Below are positions 17,927-25,790 of a stretch of DNA of 53,388 nucleotides, one piece after another. The DNA lies in the NCBI GenBank assembly GCA_007679095.1, contig VEFU01000030.1, positions 1 to 53,388 on the forward strand, written 5' to 3'. How positions within the stretch are numbered: the stretch's first letter is position 1; each line of letters opens with the position of its first letter. Position numbers and translations under genes: made by a program. Under the pieces are notes generated by a model. The model was not told the origin of the DNA. It saw nothing but the letters and a program-made list of their open reading frames with translations, and ran no database searches. This DNA comes from Paenibacillus bovis. GTDB lineage: Bacteria; Bacillota; Bacilli; Bacillales; Bacillaceae_C.

Positions 17927-18313
17927 ATGGTAGATTCCAAAGAATGGATTCAGAAGAAAACAGAGGCGGAAAATGCGGGAGAAGGAACGGATAAATAGAA
18001 TTATGTTCTCTTACAAAGAATTTGGGAACAGCAATCTGATATGCGATTTAACAAATTGATTTCTAATCTGCAGCATATGTATTCATCGCAAAACGAAGGA
18101 TATGGTCAAAGAATGTTGACAGAGAAAGGGTCATTTGGGGAAGAAGTAAAATATTCTTATTTTGACTTTTTCTATTTGGAGGATGACAAGTGGGAGAAAT
18201 TTCTGCAAAGGATGGTTGATGGTCAGGAAAAAGACTATAAACAAAATTTAACCTATTGTCTTGACACGGCAGATTTAGGAACTTCAATAGGTAGAAGAAA
18301 GAATAATGGATAA
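17927..18313 (+). pseudogene. gene interrupted by an in-frame TAG
   Basis: ATG 17927, with AAAGGAG upstream, opens MVDSKEWIQKKTEAENAGEG, stops at TAG (17996-17998) after 23 codons, and continues in the same frame as NYVLLQRIWEQQSDMRFNK... to a stop at 18313. Read through, it is a protein of about 128 residues, acidic with aromatic patches (YSYFDFFYLEDDKWEKFLQRM). The good ribosome site before the truncated start and the unbroken frame after the stop argue for a recent nonsense mutation, or less likely for two tiny genes. No family recognised. Confidence 0.5.
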
Positions 18314-18358
18314 ATTGAAGACGAAATGAATTGGAGTAATCCAGTATAGATAAATAAA

Positions 18359-18394
18359 GAAAACGGAAATGCCTTTTATGACACTTCCGTTTTC
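18359..18394. terminator. hairpin between convergent genes
   Basis: GAAAACGGAA pairs with TTCCGTTTTC. It lies between the end of the broken gene (18313) and the end of the - strand XRE gene (18570). T-runs are short, so termination strength is uncertain. Confidence 0.5.
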
Positions 18395-18569
18395 CAGACC
18401 TACAAATTGCACTAACACCAGAAATATTCATCGTAGCGCTAATCAATCTTGTAGTACTAATAGACATATTTATTATAGTCATTAGACTTTCATATAGCAA
18501 GAACGATCATATTTGAAATACGAAATAAAAGTACAAATTATCCTACGACAATATAAAGATTCGTTCTAT

Positions 18570-18932
18570 TTAGTCCTTAATATATGGAAGCAGAAGTGTA
18601 TATAATCCTTTCTTCTGTTCAAAGGATAACGAAGAAATCATTTTATTTAATATAGCATCTAGTTCTTCTTCGGCATTCACATTATCTTCTTCACTTAAAT
18701 TAATTTTTTGTAGTTTGCTTTCTCCTTCAAGTGCATATAGGAAATCACCCATTGATATACTAAGTGCCTTACATATTCTTTCTAATAAGGAGAAGGTGAT
18801 CTCTTGATTGCCGCTTTCAATTCGTGACAAAGAAGGTTGAGAAAGACCAATTTGCTTTGCAAAATCAACCATTGTTAATTTATTTTCTCTTCTTAACCTA
18901 CGTATCAACTTTCCAGCTTGTAAATCGTCCAT
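18570..18932 (-). CDS. XRE-family helix-turn-helix regulator
   Basis: 120 residues. The N-terminal Cro/CI-type HTH (residues 5-60) reads IRRLRRENKLTMVDFAKQIG, LSQPSLSRIESG and FSLLERICKALSISMGDFL; an acidic linker and a C-terminal helical segment (DAILNKMISSLSFEQKKGLY) follow, possibly for dimerisation. It is divergent from the three-gene set at 19057-20111 across a 124-nt gap, so it probably controls that set and itself. AGAAGGGAA precedes ATG 18932. Confidence 0.8.
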   Translation of the reverse strand: MDDLQAGKLIRRLRRENKLTMVDFAKQIGLSQPSLSRIESGNQEITFSLLERICKALSISMGDFLYALEGESKLQKINLSEEDNVNAEEELDAILNKMISSLSFEQKKGLYTLLLPYIKD

Positions 18933-19056
18933 TAATAAATTTCCCTTCTCATTCTATTTCCTTTATCGTATTATTTTCTAGTTTTACAATCAATAGATAC
19001 CATGATATATTCATAATATAAATATATTCAAATTATGAATAAAGGGAGTGGTTCAG

Positions 19057-19347
19057 ATGATTGATGGTTTCCCCAGATTGGTTAATAACCTCATAGAAAG
19101 TCGTTTAGAAAACATTATTACTAGTGAAGAATATGAGATCTTTATGGAAGGGATTTATAAAGATTTGGAACAAAAGCTATCGTCAAGCATAAACGATCTT
19201 GATGAAGAGGCAAAGAATAACCTTATTGAAGATCTTAAATCAAATATTTTTCAACAGGTATTCCAGCAGAGTAAGTTGACCTATCGTGTTGCGTTTAAAG
19301 ATGCATTTTCATTTTTTGTCGATACATTATTAATACCTAAAAAATAA
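19057..19347 (+). CDS. unknown 96-residue acidic protein
   Basis: MIDGFPRLVNNLIESRLENI... is acidic and predicted mostly helical, with no membrane segment. ATG 19057 is chosen over GTG 19048 because AAGGGAG lies 9 nt before it. It is the first of three closely spaced + strand genes (gaps of 17 and 18 nt), divergent from the XRE regulator. The set looks like a regulated cassette, but none of its products is recognised. Confidence 0.55.
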   Translation: MIDGFPRLVNNLIESRLENIITSEEYEIFMEGIYKDLEQKLSSSINDLDEEAKNNLIEDLKSNIFQQVFQQSKLTYRVAFKDAFSFFVDTLLIPKK

Positions 19348-19364
19348 AGGAGTTGTTTAGAATT

Positions 19365-19670
19365 ATGTCGTCAGTGAATCTCTACAAAGGAAAATTGGTT
19401 ATAGATCTTGTAACAGCCGTAAAAACTAGCGATGAACAAACTATGACAGATGAAGCCCATGAAGGATTTACGCCTGAACTAACTAATGAAATCATGGCTC
19501 TCTTAGGTGCAAAAGGTTATATCAGTCAATCATTTGGGGTTACATTAGAGGATAAAGGTGTAGCATATGATGTTGAGTTGGAACTGATTGAAAAGGAAAA
19601 GCAGGAATCTATTAGAAGAGCTGAATCAGTTTATAATAAGGCAAATCGTATAACTATTAAATTAGACTAA
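19365..19670 (+). CDS. unknown 101-residue protein
   Basis: MSSVNLYKGKLVIDLVTAVK... has an alpha/beta pattern and a charged C-terminal helix (KEKQESIRRAESVYNKANRI). AAAGGAG lies 12 nt before ATG 19365; a TTG at 19353 is a weaker alternative. Middle gene of the XRE-linked cassette. Function unknown. Confidence 0.55.
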   Translation: MSSVNLYKGKLVIDLVTAVKTSDEQTMTDEAHEGFTPELTNEIMALLGAKGYISQSFGVTLEDKGVAYDVELELIEKEKQESIRRAESVYNKANRITIKLD

Positions 19671-19688
19671 GGGGATATCAAGACAGTA

Positions 19689-20111
19689 ATGGTTAAAAGC
19701 ACAAGTATAACAGAAATACCAAAAGCTTTATTTGAAGACAGGGAGGTAAGCATTAATCGTGGTGAATACATTATTCGTTACATGATTGATGATGGTAAAG
19801 AAGTTCCGGCTATGTTGATTAAAAAATATGGATATTATGCAGTCCCCCAAAGTATCATGGTTGAAATAAGAAGGGGAACAATGCCCTTAGCAGATTTGAC
19901 ATTCCTCTTTGCGTGTTACTATGTTGCTTCTACAAATAATCGTAAAAGGATTCGAATGGATGAAGTTTTCGAATGTATAACAAGAAATTGGGATGAGATC
20001 CGAACTCGTAATACTGCCCAACGTTTTAATTTAACTTTATCAAATATAGACAGGTACAAAAGATGGATAAAAAAGCTTGATCATAATAGCAAATACTTTG
20101 TAAAGTATTAA
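19689..20111 (+). CDS. unknown 140-residue protein
   Basis: MVKSTSITEIPKALFEDREV... contains a beta segment (YIIRYMIDDGKEVPAMLIKK), a hydrophobic helix (ADLTFLFACYYVAS) and a basic C-terminal helix-turn region (NRKRIRMDEVF, LSNIDRYKRWIKKLDH), so nucleic-acid binding is possible. Last gene of the three-gene set, followed directly by a strong terminator. No family recognised. Confidence 0.55.
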   Translation: MVKSTSITEIPKALFEDREVSINRGEYIIRYMIDDGKEVPAMLIKKYGYYAVPQSIMVEIRRGTMPLADLTFLFACYYVASTNNRKRIRMDEVFECITRNWDEIRTRNTAQRFNLTLSNIDRYKRWIKKLDHNSKYFVKY

Positions 20112-20116
20112 TTATT

Positions 20117-20147
20117 AAGAAGTTTCCGAAAGGGGAACTTCTTTTTA
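20117..20147 (+). terminator. rho-independent terminator
   Basis: AAGAAGTTTCC...GGAACTTCTTTTT: a stem of about 10 bp with a short loop and a T-run, closing the 19057-20111 transcript. Confidence 0.85.
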
Positions 20148-20216
20148 TGATATTTATTGTTAATTACAAGTCTAGTTGAACGCGCGCACATAGTAGTTAG
20201 AAAGGAATGGAATCTA

Positions 20217-20432
20217 ATGAGAAGAGTATTAGTGAACAAGGTTCGTTGTAAAAAGTGCGACGATATTATCGAATCTGTACATATTCATGATTTTAAACGA
20301 TGTAAATGTGGGGCTATATTTTTGGATGGAGGCAACGATTACCAGCGGTATGGTTGGGGGACAAATCAGCCTGATAGTGCAAGATTAGAGGACTTCATCG
20401 ATTTTAGTTATTCGGTTTATGAAGAAGATTGA
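20217..20432 (+). CDS. small zinc-ribbon protein (DUF7695-like)
   Basis: 71 residues: MRRVLVNKVRCKKCDDIIES, then HDFKRCKCGAIFLDGG and DYQRYG. Two CxxC-like pairs (CKKC, CKC) form a likely zinc ribbon. The pattern matches a small family common in Bacillus, often in accessory regions, that I know as DUF7695; function unknown. ATG 20217 is chosen because AAAGGAATGGA lies about 10 nt upstream; the longer frame has no ribosome site. Single gene. Confidence 0.7.
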   Translation: MRRVLVNKVRCKKCDDIIESVHIHDFKRCKCGAIFLDGGNDYQRYGWGTNQPDSARLEDFIDFSYSVYEED

Positions 20433-20623
20433 GGATAGACTTTAGGATATCCCTTATACATTTCGTACCAACCTTAGAGTGTCAATATAATTAAACTATC
20501 TTATTGGAACTTAGAGCAATCAATTCCTCTTTTTAGTGATTAATTATAGCACACACCATTAAACCGTATGCTTTTTATGGAACTGGGGAACATAGAACTG
20601 ATATTAATCTAGGAGGATTTGTT

Positions 20624-20809
20624 ATGGACAATTTAACAGAACTTGAAGTAGAAAATTTGCGTCATTTAATTGGTGCGCATGGATTGGTTACCAAAAAGTT
20701 AGAAACATATGCACAAAGTTGTCAGGACCCCGAATTAAAAAATATTTTACAAAGAGATGCCCAAGCTGCAAAACAAGCCCAACAACATCTAATGACATTT
20801 TTAGGTTAG
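20624..20809 (+). CDS. small spore-coat-associated protein
   Basis: 61 residues: MDNLTELEVENLRHLIGAHG, then KLETYAQSCQDPELKNIL and a Gln/Ala-rich helix. This resembles the short helical partner proteins encoded next to CotF-type coat proteins in Bacillaceae. AGGAGG precedes the ATG. It is followed 14 nt later by a CotF-family gene, so the two are an operon. The coat role is inferred from family and neighbour. Confidence 0.65.
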   Translation: MDNLTELEVENLRHLIGAHGLVTKKLETYAQSCQDPELKNILQRDAQAAKQAQQHLMTFLG

Positions 20810-20823
20810 GAGGAATGAAAAAT

Positions 20824-21078
20824 ATGTTTCAAGATAAAGAAATTGTGAGCGATTATTTAGCTGGGTTAAATGCAAGCTTAACAGGATATGCCCATATGAT
20901 TACCCAGTCGAATAATTCTGAATTACGTCAAGCATTAATACAACTAAGAAATCAGGATGAATCTCGTCAAAGAACATTGTACAGTTATGCACTGCAAAAG
21001 GGATATTATCAACCAGCTGCACCTGCTTCAGAAGAAGTAGTCCAACAACTTAAATCACAATTAACACAAGAACAATAA
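20824..21078 (+). CDS. CotF-family spore coat protein
   Basis: 84 residues from ATG 20824 (MFQDKEIVSDYLAGLNASLT...), with AGGAGGAATG about 10 nt upstream; the in-frame ATG at 20815 is too close to that site. The SDYLAGLNASLTGYAHMI start, the helical QLRNQDE stretch and the YSYALQKGYYQPA tail are typical of the coat F family. Such proteins are laid on the spore surface late in sporulation. It pairs with the 20624 gene and is followed by a strong terminator. Confidence 0.75.
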   Translation: MFQDKEIVSDYLAGLNASLTGYAHMITQSNNSELRQALIQLRNQDESRQRTLYSYALQKGYYQPAAPASEEVVQQLKSQLTQEQ

Positions 21079-21124
21079 TACTTGTTTATATTAACTACTA
21101 TGATACAGGAGTACAATTAAAAAT

Positions 21125-21166
21125 AAGCAGTTCAATTCATTCGTGTGTAAATTGAACTGCTTTTTT
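21125..21166 (+). terminator. strong rho-independent terminator
   Basis: AAGCAGTTCAATT pairs with AATTGAACTGCTT around a 12-nt loop and is followed by a T6 run. It ends the coat-protein operon. Confidence 0.9.
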
Positions 21167-21282
21167 ATTGAAATCAATGTTTATAATCAAAGTAACTGAT
21201 ATAACACTATATCATCAATGGAATTTGCAACTTGAGATATTAACATATATTCATTACCATAGTTTACTCAAGAAAATTTATA

Positions 21283-21462
21283 TTAAAATAATTTGATAAG
21301 GTTTTTCAGCGGTAAATGGAAATTTAAAGCTACGTCAAGACCAACTTGTGGTTCATTAACGGAATAGACAGTATCCCACTTACGATGACTGATCCTGCTT
21401 AATAAAGAAGCTATCCATTTACCAATAACAAGTGAATTAACAAAGGATTTAAAAGTTACCAA
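21283..21462 (-). CDS. short unknown frame after the ferritin-like gene
   Basis: A coherent 59-codon frame with ordinary composition: TTG start at 21462 overlapping the ferritin-like stop, then VTFKSFVNSLVIGKWIASLL ... KWDTVYSVNEPQVGLDVALN ... ending KNLIKLF. No ribosome site precedes the TTG, so it could be translationally coupled, or the frame may be the tail of a decayed gene. No family recognised. Confidence 0.35.
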   Translation of the reverse strand: MVTFKSFVNSLVIGKWIASLLSRISHRKWDTVYSVNEPQVGLDVALNFHLPLKNLIKLF

Positions 21463-21926
21463 TTTAGTTTCGTGCGTGCAAGGCCCCTTTCAAATGCCGC
21501 TAGATGATTTATGGAAGCATTGCGCAGTTGGGTAAAGACTAATCGAACATCATTTGGAAGATTAGGGACTAAAAATTTTTCATACATCGAAATATTGTCT
21601 ATCTCACCTTGTACACAAGTAGCGTATGCTGCCTTAATGTTTTCCGGAATAGTAATGAATGTGTACGATATATCTTCAGGTAGAGGAATCTGATAGCGAT
21701 AAAAAAGGGGTAATAGTGCATTGATATGTCTTAATTCAGCATCCCTTATTTGCGCAAATGGACGAATATATCCAAAGGTTTCCAAAATATTATTGTATCT
21801 TGCTTGAGCTAAATACTCGTCTTGGAGGGCATAAGTCAACATTTGAGGCAAGGTTAATGTGGAGGCATTTAATGCTCCTGTTGCGCCGTAATTATCAATT
21901 TGTCGAAATGGATTAGAGTAATACAA
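21456..21926 (-). CDS. ferritin-like DUF2202 protein
   Basis: 156 residues with a four-helix ferritin-like pattern. Metal-ligand candidates are Glu/His in ALQDEYLAQARYNNIL (EYxxAxY), RDAELRHINALLPLF (ExRH) and QGEIDNISMYEKF (E...YE), as in DUF2202. YQIPLPEDISYTF is also family-like. The start is TTG 21926, supported by GGGAGGAG about 7 nt upstream. Proteins of this sort are proposed diiron or metal-binding; the role is not known. It lies between spore-coat and cupin genes. Confidence 0.75.
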   Translation of the reverse strand: MYYSNPFRQIDNYGATGALNASTLTLPQMLTYALQDEYLAQARYNNILETFGYIRPFAQIRDAELRHINALLPLFYRYQIPLPEDISYTFITIPENIKAAYATCVQGEIDNISMYEKFLVPNLPNDVRLVFTQLRNASINHLAAFERGLARTKLNW

Positions 21927-22149
21927 ATAGTTCTCCTCCCAGTACCTAAATTTTATTTATCTTATGCTCTATGTTGGGTTGTTGTTCAATTTTTAACACA
22001 GGGAAACAGGGAGCCATCATTTTTGTCTGCGCCTTTAATGAATAATATAAAAAAACTGCAGATAAACTTTAATAAACGTCAGTATACAAAAGTACATTTA
22101 TTGAGCATGGTACATAGGATACATATGACAATAATGGAGGAGTGAGAAG

Positions 22150-22959
22150 ATGTATTATCCACCTTATATGTATCCAAATTACTATGTAAGTGTTCCAATG
22201 CACCATGTTCGCCAACAGCCTATATATTGGGGTTACCCACAAGAAACAAAAATGGGGAGTATGTATCAACCAACGCAAATAGAAGAAAGAGCAAAAAATA
22301 TGGCATTTAAAGATCAAGGGAAACAGCCATTCGTAATAAATATAGAGGAAGCTGCGGAAAGGAATCGCAACTTTCGCACGGCAATATGGACCGGAAGTCA
22401 TTTACAGGTTACATTGATGAGTATTGGCGTTGGAGAAGACATTGGTTTGGAAGTCCATCCAGATGTAGATCAATTTCTACGTATTGAAGAAGGTCAGGGG
22501 ATTGTTCAAATGGGTGACACCGAAAATAATTTGAACTATGAAAGAAGGGTTTCTGAAGATTATGCTATCATGGTTCCTGCTGGTAAGTGGCATAATTTAA
22601 CAAACACTGGAAATAAGCCATTAAAGTTGTATACCATTTATGCGCCTCCAGAACATCCATTTGGAACGATTCACCAAACGAAAGCAGATGCAATGGCTGC
22701 GGAAGAAGGTGGTAATTCGGCCAATCCAACTTATTTTGGTAGAACTCCAGATGAATGGGTAAAGTACACAGAGTTTTTAGTGAAAGAAGGATTAGAAGAC
22801 GTTAAGAGAGGAATAAATGCTACACATATCCTTCAAGAGTTTATTCTCATGGGAGTTCTCGTCGGAAAAGGCTATTCTCCTGAAAGAGCATATGAGACTG
22901 TAGAAGAATGGGAACGTACAGGTGAATCAAAACTTCTTCAGCAAAGTAAAAATATGTAA
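22150..22959 (+). CDS. cupin-domain protein with extended termini
   Basis: 269 residues. A Tyr/Pro-rich N-terminus (MYYPPYMYPNYYVSVPMHHV) resembles spore-surface proteins. A cupin fold lies at about residues 75-180, with metal-ligand motifs GLEVHPDVDQFLRIEEGQG and VPAGKWHNLTNTG. A C-terminal helical region (about 185-269) may be an extra domain. The substrate is unknown. GGAGGAGTG precedes ATG 22150. With the coat and DUF2202 genes nearby, a spore-surface role is a reasonable guess but not shown. Confidence 0.7.
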   Translation: MYYPPYMYPNYYVSVPMHHVRQQPIYWGYPQETKMGSMYQPTQIEERAKNMAFKDQGKQPFVINIEEAAERNRNFRTAIWTGSHLQVTLMSIGVGEDIGLEVHPDVDQFLRIEEGQGIVQMGDTENNLNYERRVSEDYAIMVPAGKWHNLTNTGNKPLKLYTIYAPPEHPFGTIHQTKADAMAAEEGGNSANPTYFGRTPDEWVKYTEFLVKEGLEDVKRGINATHILQEFILMGVLVGKGYSPERAYETVEEWERTGESKLLQQSKNM

Positions 22960-22973
22960 TGCTTTCTTATTGT

Positions 22974-23010
22974 AAAAGGGAGTTTATCATTTTTGATGAA
23001 ACTCCTTTTT
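22974..23010 (+). terminator. rho-independent terminator
   Basis: AAAGGGAGTTTATCA pairs with TGATGAAACTCCTTTTT around a short T-loop, with a T-run. It ends the cupin transcript. Confidence 0.85.
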
Positions 23011-23097
23011 GATTTTGTTTTAAAGAAAAATCAAAATGGATAATAATTTAAATTAAGTACTTTTCAATAGGCATCTATAAAAATTTAGATAACAAGG

Positions 23098-23126
23098 TTG
23101 ACATTTTACCCTAGGGGGTATATTAT
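23098..23126 (+). promoter_or_regulatory. yrkF promoter overlapped by CstR-like operator
   Basis: TTGACA (23098-23103), 17-nt spacer, TATTAT (23121-23126). Within it lies TACC-CTAGGG-GGTA (23107-23120), a CsoR/CstR-type inverted repeat that would block RNA polymerase. The same layout occurs at 28776-28804. Confidence 0.75.
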
Positions 23127-23224
23127 TGGTCTTGTAATTGATTTTCAACAAGCTAAATCAATGGAAATTTATAAAAGGTATTCTGCAAACGTCGTTATCC
23201 ATAACGACTAATTTATTGCTAAAC

Positions 23225-23246
23225 ATTATACCCATACAGGTATAAT
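23225..23246 (+). promoter_or_regulatory. second CstR-like operator
   Basis: ATTATACC-CATACA-GGTATAAT: perfect 8-bp arms with a 6-nt spacer, the most symmetrical of the six sites. TATAAT within the right arm could be a second -10 box. Confidence 0.65.
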
Positions 23247-23281
23247 AAATGCAGAATCGTAAATTTTTTTGTTAAAAATAA

Positions 23282-23295
23282 TACCGTGGGGGGTA
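23282..23295 (+). promoter_or_regulatory. TACC-N6-GGTA site over yrkF ribosome site
   Basis: TACC-GTGGGG-GGTA, six nt before ATG 23301. The G-run is also the Shine-Dalgarno sequence, so the site may be an operator or a coincidence of that G-run. Confidence 0.4.
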
Positions 23296-23300
23296 AATGT

Positions 23301-23852
23301 ATGATTCAAGCAAATCACCAATTAGATGCAAAAGGCTTAGCTTGTCCAATGCCAATTGTGAAAACAAAAAAAGCAATTACGGATCTTGAAGATGGTCAAG
23401 TATTGGAAGTTCAAGCTACAGACAAAGGATCTAAAGCTGATTTAGCAGCATGGGCAAGTACTGTTGGACACCAATATCTGGGAACATTGGAAGAAGGCGA
23501 TGTTCTTTATCATTACATTCGCAAAGGCTCTAATGAACCAGAAGTGGAAAAAACATTTGAACACACTGTTTCACTTGATGAAATTGAATCAGGTGACGGT
23601 TTAATTTTAGATGTGCGTGAAGCAGCAGAATATGCATTTGGTCATATTCAAGGTGCAAAGTCCATTCCAATGGGTGAATTAGAATCACGCCTTGAAGAAT
23701 TGGATAAAGAAAAAGAAATCTATGTAATCTGCCGTACAGGGAAACGTTCTGATTTGGCAGCACAACTATTAGCAAACAATGGTTTTAAAAAAGTTTATAA
23801 CGTTCTACCGGGTATGAATGAGTGGAACGGAAAAATAACAAAAGAAATTTAG
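23301..23852 (+). CDS. yrkF: TusA-rhodanese fusion sulfurtransferase (YrkF/CstA-like)
   Basis: 183 residues. The TusA domain (1-75) has the sulfur-carrying Cys15 in GLACPMPIVKTKKA; the rhodanese domain (about 85-183) has the persulfide Cys in VICRTGKRSDLAAQLL and ends LPGMNEWNGKI. The same fusion is B. subtilis YrkF and resembles S. aureus CstA; such proteins pass persulfide sulfur between thiols. ATG 23301 follows GGGGGGT. First gene of a persulfide-handling operon ordered like B. subtilis yrkE-J. Likely repressed by the CstR-like protein at 29185 through the upstream operators. Confidence 0.9.
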   Translation: MIQANHQLDAKGLACPMPIVKTKKAITDLEDGQVLEVQATDKGSKADLAAWASTVGHQYLGTLEEGDVLYHYIRKGSNEPEVEKTFEHTVSLDEIESGDGLILDVREAAEYAFGHIQGAKSIPMGELESRLEELDKEKEIYVICRTGKRSDLAAQLLANNGFKKVYNVLPGMNEWNGKITKEI

Positions 23853-23864
23853 GAGGAATTTATT

Positions 23865-24260
23865 ATGTCAGAAAAAGTAGCTATTATCGCAGCAAACGGT
23901 GGAATGTTTGATGCATACAAAGTATTCAATATCGCAACAGCAGCAGCAGCTTCAGAAAAAGAGGTGCAAATCTTCTTTACGTTTGAAGGACTAAACTTAA
24001 TTCATAAACAAGCAATGCACGCATTAGAAATGCCAGTAGGAAAGGAACATTTTGCTGAAGGGTTTGAAAAAGCAAATGTTCCTACTATCCCACAACTAGT
24101 TGAGATGGCACAGGAACTAGGTGTTAAATTTATTGCATGTCAAATGACAATGGATGTTATGGGACTCACGAAAGAGGATTTCGTTGATGGTATAGAAGTT
24201 GGTGGAGCAGTAACATTCCTAGAATATGCAAAAGATGCATCACCAACATTAACTTTCTAA
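23865..24260 (+). CDS. yrkE: DsrE/DsrF-like sulfur-relay protein (YrkE-like)
   Basis: 131 residues of the DsrE2-type family: VAIIAANGGMFDAYKVF (nucleotide-like fold start), LEMPVGKEHF, then the conserved Cys92 in FIACQMTMDVMGL. Members relay sulfane sulfur with TusA and rhodanese partners. AGGAGGAAT lies before ATG 23865, 12 nt after yrkF, so the two are cotranscribed. In B. subtilis yrkE precedes yrkF; here the order is swapped. Confidence 0.85.
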   Translation: MSEKVAIIAANGGMFDAYKVFNIATAAAASEKEVQIFFTFEGLNLIHKQAMHALEMPVGKEHFAEGFEKANVPTIPQLVEMAQELGVKFIACQMTMDVMGLTKEDFVDGIEVGGAVTFLEYAKDASPTLTF

Positions 24261-24279
24261 TTAGATGATTAATCTTTAT

Positions 24280-24335
24280 GCAGTGGAGAAATTCTCCACT
24301 GCAAAAAAATAATTAAAAATATACCTAGGGGGGTA
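24280..24335 (+). promoter_or_regulatory. hairpin plus CstR-like site before yrkH
   Basis: A perfect palindrome GCAGTGGAG-AAATT-CTCCACTGC (24280-24302), followed by A7, could slow or process the transcript, or terminate on the - strand. TACC-TAGGGG-GGTA (24322-24335) follows and overlaps the yrkH ribosome site. Together they may set the ratio of yrkFE to yrkH expression. Confidence 0.5.
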
Positions 24336-24343
24336 ATTTAATA

Positions 24344-25471
24344 ATGACAGTAAATAAATGGACTGCAGCAGAAGTTGCTCGAAAAGTAATTGATAACGAA
24401 GAATTATTTATTTTAGATGTTCGTAATCATGATGCATTTGAGGATTGGAAAATTGAAGGACATAAATTCGAGTATTTAAATATCCCTTACTTCGAATTAT
24501 TAGATGGTGTAGAAGAGATTTTGCCTAAACTTCCAACAGATAAGGAAGTATTAGTAGTATGTGCTAAGGAAGGATCTTCCGTTATGGTAGCAGAAATGCT
24601 TTCTGAAGCTGGTCGTGAAGTTGCATATCTTGAAGGTGGAATGAAATCTTGGAGTAGTTATCTAGAACCAATTAAAGTTTCCGATTTAGAAAATGGTGGG
24701 GAGCTATACCAATTTGTTCGTTTAGGAAAAGGTTGTTTATCTTATATGGTAATTTCTGAAGGCGAAGCAGCTATTATTGATGCAGTGCGTTTCACGGATG
24801 TATTCACAAACTTTGCGAAAGAAAAAGGAGTAGAAATCAAGCACGTATTTGATACACACCTACACGCAGATCATATTTCAGGTGGACGTCATATTGCAGC
24901 AAATACAGGAGCAACTTACTATCTACCACCAAAAGATGCGACAGAGGTAGTGTTTGATTACACGCCACTTACAGAAGGATTAAATGTAAAAATTGGTGCA
25001 TCTCAAATTGATGTAAATGCACTTTATTCACCGGGTCATACCATTGGTTCTACTTCATTTGTTATCGACAATCAGTTCTTGTTAACAGGTGATATTTTAT
25101 TTATCGACTCCATTGGTCGTCCCGATTTAGCAGGACTTGCGGAAGATTGGGTAGGTGACTTACGAGAAACATTATATTCCCGTTATCGTGAACTAGCTGA
25201 AGACCTAGTGGTGTTACCTGCACATTTCATGATTATTGATGAGTTAAATGAAGATGGTACAGTGGCTAGAAGATTAGGTGATTTGTTTAAAGAGAATCAT
25301 GGATTAAACATCGAGGATGAAGCGGAATTCCGTCGTACTGTTACAGATAACCTACCACCACAGCCAAATGCGTATGAACAAATTCGTCAGGTAAATATGG
25401 GGAAAATCACACCTAATAATGACGAACAAACAGAAATGGAAATCGGTCCAAACCGTTGTGCAGTTCGCTAA
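24344..25471 (+). CDS. yrkH: rhodanese / MBL-fold persulfide dioxygenase-like (YrkH)
   Basis: 375 residues. A rhodanese domain (1-110) carries Cys73 in [10 protein letters not shown] metallo-beta-lactamase domain (about 120-330) has [37 protein letters not shown] and PAHF, the iron ligands of persulfide dioxygenases. The C-terminus ends GPNRCAVR with a conserved-looking Cys. B. subtilis YrkH has this layout, and S. aureus CstB uses the same activities to turn persulfide into thiosulfate. GGGGGG precedes ATG 24344. Part of the CstR-controlled operon. Confidence 0.9.
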   Translation: MTVNKWTAAEVARKVIDNEELFILDVRNHDAFEDWKIEGHKFEYLNIPYFELLDGVEEILPKLPTDKEVLVVCAKEGSSVMVAEMLSEAGREVAYLEGGMKSWSSYLEPIKVSDLENGGELYQFVRLGKGCLSYMVISEGEAAIIDAVRFTDVFTNFAKEKGVEIKHVFDTHLHADHISGGRHIAANTGATYYLPPKDATEVVFDYTPLTEGLNVKIGASQIDVNALYSPGHTIGSTSFVIDNQFLLTGDILFIDSIGRPDLAGLAEDWVGDLRETLYSRYRELAEDLVVLPAHFMIIDELNEDGTVARRLGDLFKENHGLNIEDEAEFRRTVTDNLPPQPNAYEQIRQVNMGKITPNNDEQTEMEIGPNRCAVR

Positions 25472-25503
25472 TTAATCAATAGAAAAAAATGGGGGTAAAT
25501 TAA

Positions 25504-25727
25504 ATGAACATTACAAAAACATTAGATGCAAAAGGCTTAGCATGTCCTATGCCAATTGTAAAAACTAAAAAAGCAATGGATACGATTATGGTGAAGTACT
25601 TGAAGTACTTTTAACAGATAAGGGTGCTTTAAATGATATCCCAGCATGGGCTAAATCAGGTGGCCATACCGTATTAGAACAAAAAACAGAAGAGGATGTT
25701 CTGTACTTCTATATTCAAAAAGGATAA
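25504..25727 (+). pseudogene. yrkI: frameshifted TusA-like gene (YrkI-like)
   Basis: ATG 25504, after GGGGG, opens NITKTLDAKGLACPMPIVK with the TusA Cys, then leaves frame near 25580, giving a stop after 36 codons. One missing base there restores DYGEVLEVLLTDKGALND... through VLYFYIQKG and a stop at 25727. The length of 224 nt equals 75 codons minus one base. It is probably a single-base deletion or a sequencing error. TusA relays sulfur between rhodanese partners; YrkF retains its own TusA domain, so function may be covered. The gene keeps the yrkI position between yrkH and yrkJ. Confidence 0.8.
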
Positions 25728-25740
25728 AGAAAACCAAATA

Positions 25741-25767
25741 GCGAGTAGCGTGAACTACTCGCTTTTC
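25741..25767 (+). terminator. hairpin between yrkI and yrkJ
   Basis: GCGAGTAG pairs with CTACTCGC around a 6-nt loop, followed by TTTTCT. Weak T-run: probably a partial terminator inside the operon. Confidence 0.65.
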
Positions 25768-25790
25768 TAAATAAGAAAGAAGGTTTAGTA

